Shown one piece after another: positions 1 to 9,044 of a stretch of 64,000 nt of DNA. The notes beneath the pieces are model-generated. The model was not told the origin of the DNA. It made no database searches and was given only the letters and a program-made list of their open reading frames with translations. Every line of letters begins with the position of its first letter. The stretch's first letter is position 1. A program made the translations under genes and the position numbers. The stretch is from Paenibacillus sp. 32352 (GTDB taxonomy: Bacteria > Bacillota > Bacilli > Paenibacillales > NBRC-103111), in contig NZ_MZNT01000002.1 of assembly GCF_002042965.1 (NCBI RefSeq), forward strand, positions 186,001 to 250,000, written 5' to 3'.

Positions 1-1
1 G

Positions 2-244
2 GACCATGTCAAGTTAAGCAGGAGCTACCTAAGCGATTTGTACAGCAAGGAAACGGGTGAGTCGTTGATCGAGACGTTAACGAATATTCGTCTTCAGGAG
101 GCCAAGCGCCTGCTGCGCAATAAGGAGCGAAAAGTATATGAGGTGGCGGAGGCTGTCGGTTTCATCGATCCCAAGACATTCGCCAAAACGTTCAAGAAGA
201 TTGTCGGATGTTCGCCGAAGGAGTATGAGGAACAGAACAAATAG
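2..244 (+). CDS. AraC-type DNA-binding domain protein, C-terminal part (5' end outside window)
   Basis: The frame is open from the first bases of the window and ends at a TAA at 242, giving 80 visible residues. They hold both helix-turn-helix units of an AraC/XylS DNA-binding domain: RSYLSDLYSKETGES in the first, then EVAEAVGFIDPKTFAKTFKK and the usual ending GCSPKEYEEQ. The start lies upstream of the window; an internal TTG at 38 is not a credible start because it would cut the first helix-turn-helix. In Paenibacillus such domains usually end a YesN-type response regulator or a sugar regulator, so the missing N-terminus could be a receiver or a cupin domain. Function beyond DNA binding cannot be said. 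Confidence 0.85.
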   Translation, partial: DHVKLSRSYLSDLYSKETGESLIETLTNIRLQEAKRLLRNKERKVYEVAEAVGFIDPKTFAKTFKKIVGCSPKEYEEQNK

Positions 245-278
245 ACACCAATTCCTAACAAATTGGTGTCTATTTTTA
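241..278 (+). terminator. Rho-independent terminator after the AraC-type gene
   Basis: A perfect 13-bp stem (241-253 with 261-273), 7-nt loop and a following T-rich run. It begins at the stop codon of the AraC-type gene and separates it from the ABC operon that starts at 342. Confidence 0.9.
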
Positions 279-341
279 TGGTCTGGAAAAGTTTACATTT
301 AATATAGAGAACGCTTTCATTTAAGGAGTGACGTAATTGCC

Positions 342-1052
342 ATGAATTTTCCGTTAATCAAGCATGACCCGGGCGAGCCGATCATACAGGCCGTTAGCGT
401 GACCCGATCGTTCGGCAAGGGCTCGGCAGCCGTTCATGCGCTTCGCGGAGCCAATCTGAGCATCCCGCCAGGCCGGCTTGTCGCGCTAAGAGGACGCTCC
501 GGCTCGGGGAAGACAACGCTCTTGAATATGCTGGGCGCTTTGGATCGTCCGACGGAAGGCGCGATTTATTTTATGGGGCAGGATGTCACCGTCATGTCGG
601 ACAAAAAACGCAATGAGCTGAGACGCACCCAGCTCGGGCTGATTTTTCAATCCTTTGCGCTTGTACCTTACATGTCTGCTTATGAGAATGTGGAATTCGG
701 CTTACGTATAGCCGGTGTTCCTTCCTCCAAGCACCGGGAATACTCCGAGCAGGCGCTGGATTTCGTCGGCTTGAAGGCGAGAATGAAGCATCGTCCCTAT
801 GAGATGTCAGGCGGAGAGCAGCAGCGCGTCGCCATTGCAAGAGCGATCGCCCATAGACCGAAGCTGCTGCTGGCCGATGAGCCGACGGCGGAACTGGATA
901 GCCGGATGGGACTGCAGGTGATGAAGGTATTCAAGGATTTGGTTCAGATGGAAGGCATGACAATTATTTTAACTACGCATGATCCGGCGATTATGGAAAT
1001 TGTCGATCAAGTGTACGCATTGGAGGATGGACATATTGTCGAAGAAAGCTAA
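342..1052 (+). CDS. ABC transporter ATP-binding protein (LolD/MacB type), first of two in the operon
   Basis: This 236-residue cytoplasmic ATPase should power the FtsX-like permease encoded downstream. Visible motifs are Walker [10 protein letters not shown] at residues 51-59, Q-loop [11 protein letters not shown], signature [14 protein letters not shown] near 155 and Walker [13 protein letters not shown], followed by the H-loop TTHD. The size and the lack of a C-terminal domain fit the LolD/MacB/FtsE group that works with mechanotransmission permeases rather than substrate-channel importers. The start ATG follows an AAGGAG site. The 3' end overlaps the adaptor gene, so the two are probably translationally coupled. 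Substrate is unknown; export of peptides, lipoproteins or antibiotics are all possible in this family. Confidence 0.93.
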   Translation: MNFPLIKHDPGEPIIQAVSVTRSFGKGSAAVHALRGANLSIPPGRLVALRGRSGSGKTTLLNMLGALDRPTEGAIYFMGQDVTVMSDKKRNELRRTQLGLIFQSFALVPYMSAYENVEFGLRIAGVPSSKHREYSEQALDFVGLKARMKHRPYEMSGGEQQRVAIARAIAHRPKLLLADEPTAELDSRMGLQVMKVFKDLVQMEGMTIILTTHDPAIMEIVDQVYALEDGHIVEES

Positions 1053-2079
1053 CCGCCGCCGCAGCTCCCTTTTCACCGCCCTATTGGCGGCATCCGTGCT
1101 GGCCGCATTGCCGGGGTGCAGCTTGCTGCCTAAGGAAGAGCAGGCGCTTCAGCCCCCGCTGGTGAAGCCGGTCAAAGAAAATTTCGAGCTGTACGAGGTC
1201 AAGAGAGGCAATATAACGAAGCAGGTCAGCGGTGTCGGAACCTTCGCTTCAGATAAATTGCAGTATCTGTATTATCCGGAATCCGGCGGGCGTCTTAATG
1301 CCATTAATGTCTCATTGGGGTCCAAGGTTGCAAAAGGAGATGTCGTAGCGCAGCTGGAGAAAGGAGAAATAGAAGGAAAGATCAAGCAGCAGGAGCTGGT
1401 GGTCGAGAAGGCGCAAATTGCTCTGGAGCAAGCGAAGGAGGAGAAGCGCGGTGACGCTTTGACCATCCGTTCCAAGGTTCTTGATGTACAGAAGGAGCAG
1501 ATTCAGCTGGACATGCTCAGGCAGCAGCTGGGCCGGACGAAGCTGGTATCCGATGTGGATGGCATTGTGACGTTCATCGATACCATCAAGCAGGGCGATG
1601 CGGTGACGGCTTATAAGACGATTATGACCGTATCGGATCCCAAATCGATGAAGCTGGCTTACGAATCTTCTAACTCAGCCGATCTGACTGGAATCCAAGT
1701 CGGAATGACCGCCGATTTGAAAATTAAAAACAAGCCATACAAGGGCAAGGTCGTCCAAATTCCAGCGACCGCACCGCAGTCCGATGTGAAAGCGATTGCA
1801 GATAAAAACTCCAAGTCGATCATCATTGTGCCCGATGAGCTTCCTGCAGAGGTTACGATCGGGACGAATGCGGATATCACCATCGTGACGGAGAGCAGGG
1901 AAAATGTGCTGATTATTCCTAAAGTGGGACTGCGTTCTTACATGGGACGCGATTATGTGCAGGTGCTTGAAGGCGAAAGCCGCAAGGAAGTCGATGTGGA
2001 AAAGGGAATCGTATCGGCAACGGAGGTTGAAATCCGCAAAGGGCTCAAAGAAGGACAAAAGGTGATTTTAAACAATTGA
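1036..2079 (+). CDS. Lipoprotein HlyD/MacA-like efflux adaptor subunit
   Basis: Starting at TTG 1036, the product is 347 residues with a basic N-terminus, a hydrophobic segment and a lipobox AALPGC (Cys28), so it should be anchored outside the membrane. It shows the usual adaptor order: barrel-sandwich/lipoyl half, a short helical hairpin rich in Glu/Lys/Gln (QQELVVEKAQIALEQAKEEK), the second lipoyl half (TKLVSDVDGIVTFIDTIKQG) and a beta-barrel ending in GLKEGQKVILNN. TTG 1036 is preferred because GGAGG (1022-1026) lies 9 nt upstream; an ATG at 1027 would abut that site. It overlaps the ATPase gene by 17 nt. Such adaptors normally pair with MacB/FtsX-type permeases, as here. Confidence 0.88.
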   Translation: MSKKANRRRSSLFTALLAASVLAALPGCSLLPKEEQALQPPLVKPVKENFELYEVKRGNITKQVSGVGTFASDKLQYLYYPESGGRLNAINVSLGSKVAKGDVVAQLEKGEIEGKIKQQELVVEKAQIALEQAKEEKRGDALTIRSKVLDVQKEQIQLDMLRQQLGRTKLVSDVDGIVTFIDTIKQGDAVTAYKTIMTVSDPKSMKLAYESSNSADLTGIQVGMTADLKIKNKPYKGKVVQIPATAPQSDVKAIADKNSKSIIIVPDELPAEVTIGTNADITIVTESRENVLIIPKVGLRSYMGRDYVQVLEGESRKEVDVEKGIVSATEVEIRKGLKEGQKVILNN

Positions 2080-2090
2080 GGTGACGCTTG

Positions 2091-5027
2091 GTGGCAATCC
2101 TTGTGATGATCATGCGAAAGATGATCAAAAACAAATGGCTCGAACTCAGCCTGCTGCTGGGCTTGATCATCTCGGTCGGGCTTGTAAGCAGTATGCCTAT
2201 TTATACGAACGCAATTTTACAGCGTCTGTTGATTAAGGATCTGGAGCTTCTGCAGGATAGCAGCCAGCAGTACCCGGGAATCTTTTGGACGTCGGTGTTT
2301 TTGAACAGCGAGATGACGCCGGAGCAATCCAGGCAGGCGATTCAGGAAGCGGACGAGTACATGGTGAAGACCGCACAGCCGCGGTTTAATCTGCCGATCA
2401 AATCCTATGTGACCGAGAGAGCCACGGACAAATATAACATGGTACCGGTTAATGCGGACAAGATCGATGCTTCCGTCAAACGGATGGCCGACATCACAAC
2501 GCTAAGCGGACTGGAAGACCATGTAAGGATGATTGACGGGAAGTTTCCTTCCGCGGAACCGGTGAACGGTGTTATCGAGGTAGCCGTCGTGGATCAGACG
2601 CTGACGAATCTGAAGATGGTGGTCGGTCAGGAGTACACGATAGAGGATGAGTCGATAAACGACAAGTTTACTTTTAAAATAGTCGGTGTGATCGACCGCA
2701 AATCGTATGACGACGTGTATTGGTACAATGCTTTATCGAGCTATAACTCAAGCTTGCTGGTCGCTTATCCATGGTTTGAAAAGAATGTGACCCAGGAACG
2801 AAAGCTCATGCTGCGCTCCAGTATCTGGTACACCGCGGTGGACTACAGCCAGATGAAGCTGGATTCCATTAACCGGTTCATCTCGACCTACTCGAATACG
2901 GAAGATTTTCTTAGCGGAAAGTTCCCGAATTACTCGATGAAGGCACCGGCCTTGCAGACGATGAGCACGTATTTCGTCAAGGAAGAGAAGCTGCGTACCA
3001 TGCTCTGGTCCTTGAACGTGCCTGTCATGATCATGCTCGCCTATTATTTGTTTATGGTTTCCAATCTCATTACGGACCGCCAGAAGACGGAAATCGCCGT
3101 ATTGCGAAGCAGGGGAGCCAGCAGGCTTCAGATCATTATGAGCTATGTCGTGGAGGGCTTGCTTTTGGGCGGAATTGCGATCCTGGCGGGTCCATTCTGC
3201 GGCTTGACGCTGACCCGGATGCTCGGCGCCTCGAACGGATTTTTGGAATTCGTTCAGCGTGCGGCGCTGGACGTGCGGTTGAATAACGAAGCGTATCAGT
3301 ACGGAATGATAGCGGTCCTGTGCTCCCTGGTCATGACTTTGCTTCCCGTGTTCTTTGCAACCCGCACCAGCATTGTCGGTCACAAACAGCAAATGGCGCG
3401 TCAAACCAAGCTTTCCTTTTGGCATAAATATTTCGTAGATGTAGTCCTATTGGGCGTTTCGCTCTATGGATTGCAAAATTTCAAGAGACGCATGGCGGAT
3501 ATGCAGTCCCTTGGATTGGAAGCAAGCGATTTGCAGATGGATCCGCTGCTGTTCCTGGTTCCTGCGTTGTTCATACTAGGCATGAGCTTTGTGCTGCTTC
3601 GGATTTATCCATGGATTATCCGGTTTATTTATCAGGCGGGCCGGCGCTGGTGGTCACCTTCCTTGTATTCGACCCTGCTGCAGGTCGGCAGATCCATTAC
3701 GCAGTATCAAGCCATCATGGTATTCTTGAGCGTTACTTTGGCAACGGGGCTGTTCAGCGCAAGCGCTGCCCGAACCATCAACAAGAATACGGGTGAGAAG
3801 ATCATGTACAGCAATGGCGCGGATATCTCCATGCAGATCAAGTGGGAAGACGATGCACCGCCGCCCGGGATGGAGATGGAGGATGAATCGGCCAGCTCGG
3901 ATGACTCGGAGACCCCTGCGGTAACGGCACCTGTGGTTCCGGCGGTAAAGAAGAAGATACAGTATTCCGAACCGCCGTTCATGCCTATGACACAGCTTCC
4001 GGGTGTGGAGCAGGCCGCCAAAGTGTTTACGAAGAAGGATGCGAGCTTCACCGTAGGCAAGGAAAAAGCGAATGCGACCTTGATGGGGATTGATACCGAT
4101 GATTTCGGGCGAACGGCATGGTTTCGCGGGGGGCTTCTCGATCATTCCTTCTATGAGTACCTGAACCTGCTGGCCTCGAGTCCTTCTGCTGTTCTAATCT
4201 CGAAAACGCTTGCGGACCAGTTTAATTTGAAGGTCGGAGACCATATTTATGTAGGGTGGAACGGAGTCGAAAATACGATGTTTAACGTGTTTGGCATTGT
4301 GGACTACTGGCCGTCCTGGAATCCGAATCCCAAATATGCCGATAAAAATACTTCAACAAGCACCGGCACAGGCGCAAATGCCAAAGCCAAAAAAGTATTG
4401 GCTCCCATGCTGATCGTAGGCCACCTGTCTTACATTCAGAACAATATGGCTCTGGAGCCCTATGACGTATGGCTGAAGCTAAAGCCTAACGCTTCCAGTC
4501 AGGAGCTGTACGATGCGGTGGAGCAGAGGAACATTCCCGTCACGAAGCTGAGCGACGCCAAGCAGGAGCTTATCCGATCCAAGAACGATCCGTTCCAGCT
4601 TGCGATAAACGGTGTGATGACCTTGGGCTTTATCATTTCCATAGTGATCAGCTTCTGCGGATTTTTGTTGTACTGGATATTGTCTCTTTCCAGCCGTGTG
4701 CTGCAGCTCGGGATATTAAGAGCGATGGGGATATCGTTCCGCCAGCTCATCTTTATGCTAATTGGTGAGCAGCTTCTTACCTCCGGAGCAGCTATAGGAA
4801 TCGGGCTTATTACAGGCGGCCTGACAAGCAGACTCTTTGTTCCCATGTTTCAGCTTTCCTTGCAATCAACGAGTCAAGTGCCCCCGTTCCAGGTGACTTT
4901 TGATCCGCGAGATCAGTTTCAGTTGTACATTATCGTGAGCACTATGCTGGTCGTTGGTCTGATTATTCTTGGTACGATGCTGTCAAGAATCAAAATTCAT
5001 CAAGCTGTGAAGCTAGGGGAGGACTAA
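2091..5027 (+). CDS. ABC transporter permease with two FtsX-like halves
   Basis: A 978-residue membrane protein. After the first membrane segment (KWLELSLLLGLIISVGLVSS) comes an extracellular domain of roughly 270 residues, then a block of three membrane segments containing the FtsX-type motif TEIAVLRSRGASRLQII. A second half repeats the plan with another extracellular domain of about 250 residues, then LGILRAMGISFRQLIFMLIGEQ and two more segments up to the C-terminus. It is thus a fused pair of FtsX/MacB-like permeases, giving a complete transmembrane dimer in one chain. GTG 2091 is chosen because GAGGTGA (2078-2084) sits at good distance; TTG 2088 is possible. It is sandwiched between an adaptor and a second ATPase gene, 2 nt apart from the latter. 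Confidence 0.9.
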   Translation: MAILVMIMRKMIKNKWLELSLLLGLIISVGLVSSMPIYTNAILQRLLIKDLELLQDSSQQYPGIFWTSVFLNSEMTPEQSRQAIQEADEYMVKTAQPRFNLPIKSYVTERATDKYNMVPVNADKIDASVKRMADITTLSGLEDHVRMIDGKFPSAEPVNGVIEVAVVDQTLTNLKMVVGQEYTIEDESINDKFTFKIVGVIDRKSYDDVYWYNALSSYNSSLLVAYPWFEKNVTQERKLMLRSSIWYTAVDYSQMKLDSINRFISTYSNTEDFLSGKFPNYSMKAPALQTMSTYFVKEEKLRTMLWSLNVPVMIMLAYYLFMVSNLITDRQKTEIAVLRSRGASRLQIIMSYVVEGLLLGGIAILAGPFCGLTLTRMLGASNGFLEFVQRAALDVRLNNEAYQYGMIAVLCSLVMTLLPVFFATRTSIVGHKQQMARQTKLSFWHKYFVDVVLLGVSLYGLQNFKRRMADMQSLGLEASDLQMDPLLFLVPALFILGMSFVLLRIYPWIIRFIYQAGRRWWSPSLYSTLLQVGRSITQYQAIMVFLSVTLATGLFSASAARTINKNTGEKIMYSNGADISMQIKWEDDAPPPGMEMEDESASSDDSETPAVTAPVVPAVKKKIQYSEPPFMPMTQLPGVEQAAKVFTKKDASFTVGKEKANATLMGIDTDDFGRTAWFRGGLLDHSFYEYLNLLASSPSAVLISKTLADQFNLKVGDHIYVGWNGVENTMFNVFGIVDYWPSWNPNPKYADKNTSTSTGTGANAKAKKVLAPMLIVGHLSYIQNNMALEPYDVWLKLKPNASSQELYDAVEQRNIPVTKLSDAKQELIRSKNDPFQLAINGVMTLGFIISIVISFCGFLLYWILSLSSRVLQLGILRAMGISFRQLIFMLIGEQLLTSGAAIGIGLITGGLTSRLFVPMFQLSLQSTSQVPPFQVTFDPRDQFQLYIIVSTMLVVGLIILGTMLSRIKIHQAVKLGED

Positions 5028-5029
5028 CC

Positions 5030-5950
5030 ATGATTCACTGCGATAACCTCGTCAAAATATATAAAGTAGCCGATCTGGAAGTCGTTGCTTTGCAAGGCCT
5101 GGATCTTCATGTGGAGCCTGGAGAGCTGATGGCCATCATAGGCAACAGCGGCAGCGGCAAATCGACACTGCTGAACATGCTAGGGGGATTGGACCGCCCC
5201 TCTGCCGGACAGCTGTTGGTCGACGGGAAAGATTTGCTGAAATTTACAGAGAAGGACCTTGTGAAATACAAGAGGGAGACGGTAGGCTTCGTATGGCAGA
5301 ACAATGCCAGAAACTTGATTCCCTATTTAACCGCGTTGGAAAATGTAGAGCTGCCCATTTTGCTCCAGGGAAAGCGCAAGCGGGAGAGAGCTCTGGAGCT
5401 GCTTGAGGCCGTAGGCTTAAGCCATCGTATCAAAAATAAGCTGAATCAGCTCTCCGGCGGGGAGCAGCAGCGGGTGGCGATTGCCATAGCCCTTGCCAAC
5501 AATCCTAAGATGCTGCTGGCTGACGAGCCTACAGGCTCCGTAGACACGAAGATGGCGAATCAAATCCTGGATTTGTTCCGGGACTTGAACCGGAGAATGG
5601 GGTTAACGGTCGTTATTGTCACCCATGATCCGCTGTTAGCCAAGAAGGTCGACCGTGTCGTTGCGATTCGTGACGGCAAAACCTCATCCGAAATTATCCG
5701 GCGCAAATCGTATGCCGATGAGCTGGCAGAGCTCGAGCAAGGCTTGCAGTCGGATGAGGAAGATTCGCACGTGGAATACGCGGTTCTGGATAGAGCCGGA
5801 CGGCTTCAAATACCGGGCGATATGCTGCAGTCCATAGGCGTTCAATCATCGAATAAGGTAAGGGTTCAGGTGGAGGAGGGCCGCATCGTTTTACTCCCTC
5901 CGGAGGAGGAGAAAGGGGAAAAGGAACATGAAATTATCGGCAAAAAATAA
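5030..5950 (+). CDS. ABC transporter ATP-binding protein with C-terminal AbrB/MazE-like hairpin domain
   Basis: The 306-residue product has a normal ATPase core: Walker [10 protein letters not shown] (39-47), Q-loop [13 protein letters not shown], signature [14 protein letters not shown] (141-154), Walker [13 protein letters not shown] and H-loop VTHD. It then continues about 85 residues past the core. Residues 249-292 read like a SpoVT/AbrB or MazE swapped-hairpin domain ([19 protein letters not shown], then [18 protein letters not shown]), with an acidic linker before and a charged tail after. That domain normally dimerises and binds DNA; here it may only dimerise the ATPase. This is resemblance by eye. 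It is the second ATPase of the operon and starts 2 nt after the permease stop. Confidence 0.88.
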   Translation: MIHCDNLVKIYKVADLEVVALQGLDLHVEPGELMAIIGNSGSGKSTLLNMLGGLDRPSAGQLLVDGKDLLKFTEKDLVKYKRETVGFVWQNNARNLIPYLTALENVELPILLQGKRKRERALELLEAVGLSHRIKNKLNQLSGGEQQRVAIAIALANNPKMLLADEPTGSVDTKMANQILDLFRDLNRRMGLTVVIVTHDPLLAKKVDRVVAIRDGKTSSEIIRRKSYADELAELEQGLQSDEEDSHVEYAVLDRAGRLQIPGDMLQSIGVQSSNKVRVQVEEGRIVLLPPEEEKGEKEHEIIGKK

Positions 5951-8057
5951 AATCCTGCTGCTTCTTATAGCAGCCATGACGGCATCGGCAGGGGTCATCC
6001 CGAGTCCCGTCACCATGGCGCAGGGGGAGAGCTACCAGAGGGATGAGATCGATGAAACGATGCGCCTGTCCTCCGTCTCCATAGCGCCTCACAGCAAAAT
6101 TGAATTGAAAAACGCCGCGGTCATGCCATCCGACAACGGCAATATGTTATTTTTTACATTGAGCGTAACGAACGGGGAGAACAGCTCCATTTCCTTCCTT
6201 GACTATTGGGTCAAGGTATACAATACATCGGGTGCGGAGTTTACTCCGGACCTGATCCCCCAGGACAAGCTGAAGAAGGATATTCCCGCGGGCCAGCAGG
6301 TCGACTTCACCTTCTATGCGCCGGTGAATGATGCCACGGCACTGCAGGATCTATGGTTCCGGCTTACCCGGTGGGATTATAACAGCACGGAATTGGAGAA
6401 AGCGATCGGCGATATCCGCTTTCCCGATCAGTCGACAGACGTGCTTGCCCCTGAAGCCGTCAGCAAGACCGTCATGCTGGGCAATGTGCCGGTGGCATTG
6501 GAGGTAACCAAATGGAGCGCACTGCAAAACGATGCTTACCTTACACCTAAGCTGACATTAAGAGCTACGAATAAAGGTCAGGCCGCCGCCAAGCTTACCG
6601 GCTACCAATATTCGCTTAGAGCGTCCAATGGGGCGATGTACCCGCTGGAAATTACGGTGAATGGGGATAAGCAGCAGCTTCAGCCCGATGTGCCGCTGGA
6701 CCTTCAGCTCAAGGCTTCGCAGCTTCCGGCTTCAGCGATCGGGGATCATTGGGACCTGGTCATTACGCAATCGGTGACAGTAACCAGCGATTTGAAGCTA
6801 AACCTGCCCGTAACGACGCTTAAGGTTTCCACTGAACAGCAAGCGCCGCCGAGTATCGGCTCCAGTGTCGAGTATGCCAATAAGGACGGGGTATATCAGC
6901 TGCAGGTGGAGAAGCTCGATCGTATGCCATGGGATGATCAGGATGTACTAAGTGCGGATTTGTCGATGACTCATCATCAATCGGATGCGCTTCCCTTTCC
7001 GGACATCAAGGCGTACTATGAGCTGGACGGAGGGGTGAAGGTGGAGGCCAAAGCGGTAAAAACCGATAGAGCCGTCGGCGTTCCTCCCGGCCAACCCGTA
7101 CATTTCCAGATTGTCGGCAAAATTCCTTATACCTATCCTTTTGCGGCAACGAAGCTGGTTCTGCAAAATAAACTAGGCGAGAATGAAGTGGAGGATATGG
7201 CTCAGTTTATGCTTCCGCCATCCGAGATCAAGCTTCCGGTTGTTGCCTTCGGCCAGCAGCAGTCCATTACTGGAACGGGAAGAAATACGTTGTACGCACC
7301 TCGCGAAATCAATTCCTACACCGACGGAAAGAGCGATATGCTGGAGGTTCAGCTGGAAGTATCCAATATGGAGAAGCGTTCCAATGCCGTACCGAAGCTG
7401 ACCGCCTTCTTGAAAACGCCGGATGACGCGTTATATCCGACCAAAGTCCGGGAGGTAAAGCAGAAATTAAATCCGCAGGGGAAGGCGCTAGTTTCATTCT
7501 CGGCGAAGCTGCCGAAAGGATTCGATACGAAGGGGCTGCGGCTTGTTGTAGGTGAATCCGTTACGGAGCAGAGGCTAAGTCTTACGGAGGACAAGGCAGA
7601 TGCTTATATCAATGCCGTGGAGATGGAACTCCCGGTTGAAAAGCCGATTGTCAATACTGGCTTGAAGGATGTTGCATTCGACCAGTATAGCATTTCTTTA
7701 AGCAAGATGAGCACCTGGCTGGATAGCACGCAGTTGCGGGTCAATTTCCAGTATGATTTGAAAAAAGACAGCTTCTTTGAGACGAACAACGACGGCAGCA
7801 AGCTTATTATTCAATTTGCCGATATGAACGGCAACATGACTTATGAGCAGAAGTATTACTTGGAATCGGCCCCGGATAAGGACGATGTTCGACTCGAGCT
7901 GGGTGAGCATAATTACAAAATGATTATTAAGGACAGCGATCTATTAGGCAAGATTGGATCGCTCAAGCAGTATAAGCTATCGATCATTCATGAGTTCCAG
8001 GGGATGCGCAAGCTGTTGGCATCTCAGACGATGGATTGGTTCGCTATTACGGATTAG
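5928..8057 (+). CDS. Large secreted protein of unknown function, last gene of the ABC operon
   Basis: I do not recognise the family. The 709-residue product starts with a clear signal peptide (basic start, then a hydrophobic run to about residue 32) and has no further membrane segment. The mature part looks like repeated beta-sandwich modules: alternating hydrophobic patterns, phrases such as MLFFTLSVTNGENSSISFLDYW and LTLRATNKGQAAAKLTGYQY that resemble each other, and no Cys-rich or catalytic motif. It overlaps the upstream ATPase gene by 23 nt with an AG-rich site before its ATG, so it is translationally coupled to the transporter. That suggests an exported partner or accessory of the transporter, by context only. 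Confidence 0.8.
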   Translation: MKLSAKNKILLLLIAAMTASAGVIPSPVTMAQGESYQRDEIDETMRLSSVSIAPHSKIELKNAAVMPSDNGNMLFFTLSVTNGENSSISFLDYWVKVYNTSGAEFTPDLIPQDKLKKDIPAGQQVDFTFYAPVNDATALQDLWFRLTRWDYNSTELEKAIGDIRFPDQSTDVLAPEAVSKTVMLGNVPVALEVTKWSALQNDAYLTPKLTLRATNKGQAAAKLTGYQYSLRASNGAMYPLEITVNGDKQQLQPDVPLDLQLKASQLPASAIGDHWDLVITQSVTVTSDLKLNLPVTTLKVSTEQQAPPSIGSSVEYANKDGVYQLQVEKLDRMPWDDQDVLSADLSMTHHQSDALPFPDIKAYYELDGGVKVEAKAVKTDRAVGVPPGQPVHFQIVGKIPYTYPFAATKLVLQNKLGENEVEDMAQFMLPPSEIKLPVVAFGQQQSITGTGRNTLYAPREINSYTDGKSDMLEVQLEVSNMEKRSNAVPKLTAFLKTPDDALYPTKVREVKQKLNPQGKALVSFSAKLPKGFDTKGLRLVVGESVTEQRLSLTEDKADAYINAVEMELPVEKPIVNTGLKDVAFDQYSISLSKMSTWLDSTQLRVNFQYDLKKDSFFETNNDGSKLIIQFADMNGNMTYEQKYYLESAPDKDDVRLELGEHNYKMIIKDSDLLGKIGSLKQYKLSIIHEFQGMRKLLASQTMDWFAITD

Positions 8058-8078
8058 AGCGGGCTTGCCATCAACCTT

Positions 8079-8103
8079 AAGCACCCTATGCGGTGCTTTT
8101 TTC
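8079..8103 (+). terminator. Rho-independent terminator of the ABC operon
   Basis: Stem AAGCACC/GGTGCTT with a 6-nt loop and a T-run, 21 nt after the stop of the secreted-protein gene. It closes the 342-8057 operon. Confidence 0.85.
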
Positions 8104-8162
8104 TTGTATGCAAGTTATGGTAGAATGGAGGAATGAGCGACATAGGAGAGGAGGGGATCGGG

Positions 8163-8651
8163 ATGCGCATTGGCGTAGTATCCGATACGCATATGTTCCG
8201 TCGTGCCAAGCAGCTGCCGCAGGCCTTGCTGGAGGGTTTGCGCGGGGTTGATTTGATCCTTCACGCCGGCGATTGGGTGGATCCGGGGGTAGTCCGGCTT
8301 TTCGAGGCGATAGCCCCGACGGATGGCGTTGCGGGTAATAACGACGGAGCAGATATCATTGAGCGCTTTGGACGCCAAAAGGTGTTGAACCTGTCCGGCT
8401 GGAGGATCGGGCTTGTTCATGGAGACGGCGGGCGCAAATCAACGCTGGAGCAGGCTATTGATGCTTTCCGCGATATGAGCGTAGATGTTATCCTATTCGG
8501 CCATTCCCACATTCCTTACCAGGGTATGCATGACGGGACGCTGCTGCTCAATCCCGGTTCTCCTACCGATAAAAGACGCCAGTCGCAATACTCTTACGGC
8601 ATCATGGAGCTAGGCTCAACGATACAAGCTACCTTATATTATTATGATTAA
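8163..8651 (+). CDS. YfcE/MJ0936-type metallophosphoesterase
   Basis: A 162-residue cytoplasmic calcineurin-fold phosphodiesterase. All metal-binding blocks are visible: VSDTH (D8, H10), HAGDW (D37), GNND (58-61), HGD near 82 and GHSH near 112-115. The length matches the compact YfcE/MJ0936 family, whose members hydrolyse phosphodiester model substrates with Mn; the natural substrate is unknown. An upstream in-frame ATG at 8133 exists, but GAGGAGGGG directly precedes the ATG at 8163 and the protein then begins with the conserved beta strand MRIGVVSDTH. It is followed after 40 nt by the bacilliredoxin gene. Confidence 0.9.
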   Translation: MRIGVVSDTHMFRRAKQLPQALLEGLRGVDLILHAGDWVDPGVVRLFEAIAPTDGVAGNNDGADIIERFGRQKVLNLSGWRIGLVHGDGGRKSTLEQAIDAFRDMSVDVILFGHSHIPYQGMHDGTLLLNPGSPTDKRRQSQYSYGIMELGSTIQATLYYYD

Positions 8652-8691
8652 TTTGTAAGCAGCTATTTAACAATAAGTGGAGGGAATCAAC

Positions 8692-9033
8692 ATGACACAA
8701 TGGAAAGAAATCACAACCCAAGAGGAATGGAATGAACATTTCGAAGGATCTGCCAATAAGCCGATCGTTGTCTTGAAGCATAGCACAGCTTGTCCGGTAA
8801 GCTTTAATGCGCTGAAGGAATACGAAGCTTACTTGCAAAATAAACCGAATTCTGATGTGGACTATGTGCTTGTCAAGGTCATTGAATCCCGTCCAGTCTC
8901 CAATCAAATTGCCGAGGATACCGGTGTAAAGCATGCTTCACCGCAAATCCTGTACATCAAAAATAAAGAAACCATTTGGAACACCTCGCATTGGGCCATT
9001 ACCGAAGAACATATGACTGCTGTTCTTGATTAG
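8692..9033 (+). CDS. ytxJ: Bacillithiol-system redox protein, YtxJ/BrxC type
   Basis: A 113-residue thioredoxin-fold protein with a single-Cys active site STACPVSF (Cys34), as in the monothiol bacilliredoxin YtxJ (BrxC) of Bacillus, which acts on bacillithiol-modified proteins. The second half has the family's pattern ending in the cis-Pro region HASPQILYIKNKETIW. The start at ATG 8692 is set by TGGAGGG 7 nt upstream; an in-frame GTG at 8677 overlaps that site. It implies that the organism makes bacillithiol. The esterase gene begins 11 nt after its stop, so they may be co-transcribed. Confidence 0.88.
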   Translation: MTQWKEITTQEEWNEHFEGSANKPIVVLKHSTACPVSFNALKEYEAYLQNKPNSDVDYVLVKVIESRPVSNQIAEDTGVKHASPQILYIKNKETIWNTSHWAITEEHMTAVLD

Positions 9034-9044
9034 GAAGAACGAGT

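Noticed and set aside
310-326. Catabolite-response-element-like sequence (GAACGCTTTCA) before the ABC operon
   Set aside because: Two conserved positions of the cre consensus are mismatched and no promoter could be placed around it.
1027-1029. ATG start for the adaptor lipoprotein
   Set aside because: It directly abuts the GGAGG site; TTG 1036 has proper spacing and gives the same lipoprotein signal.
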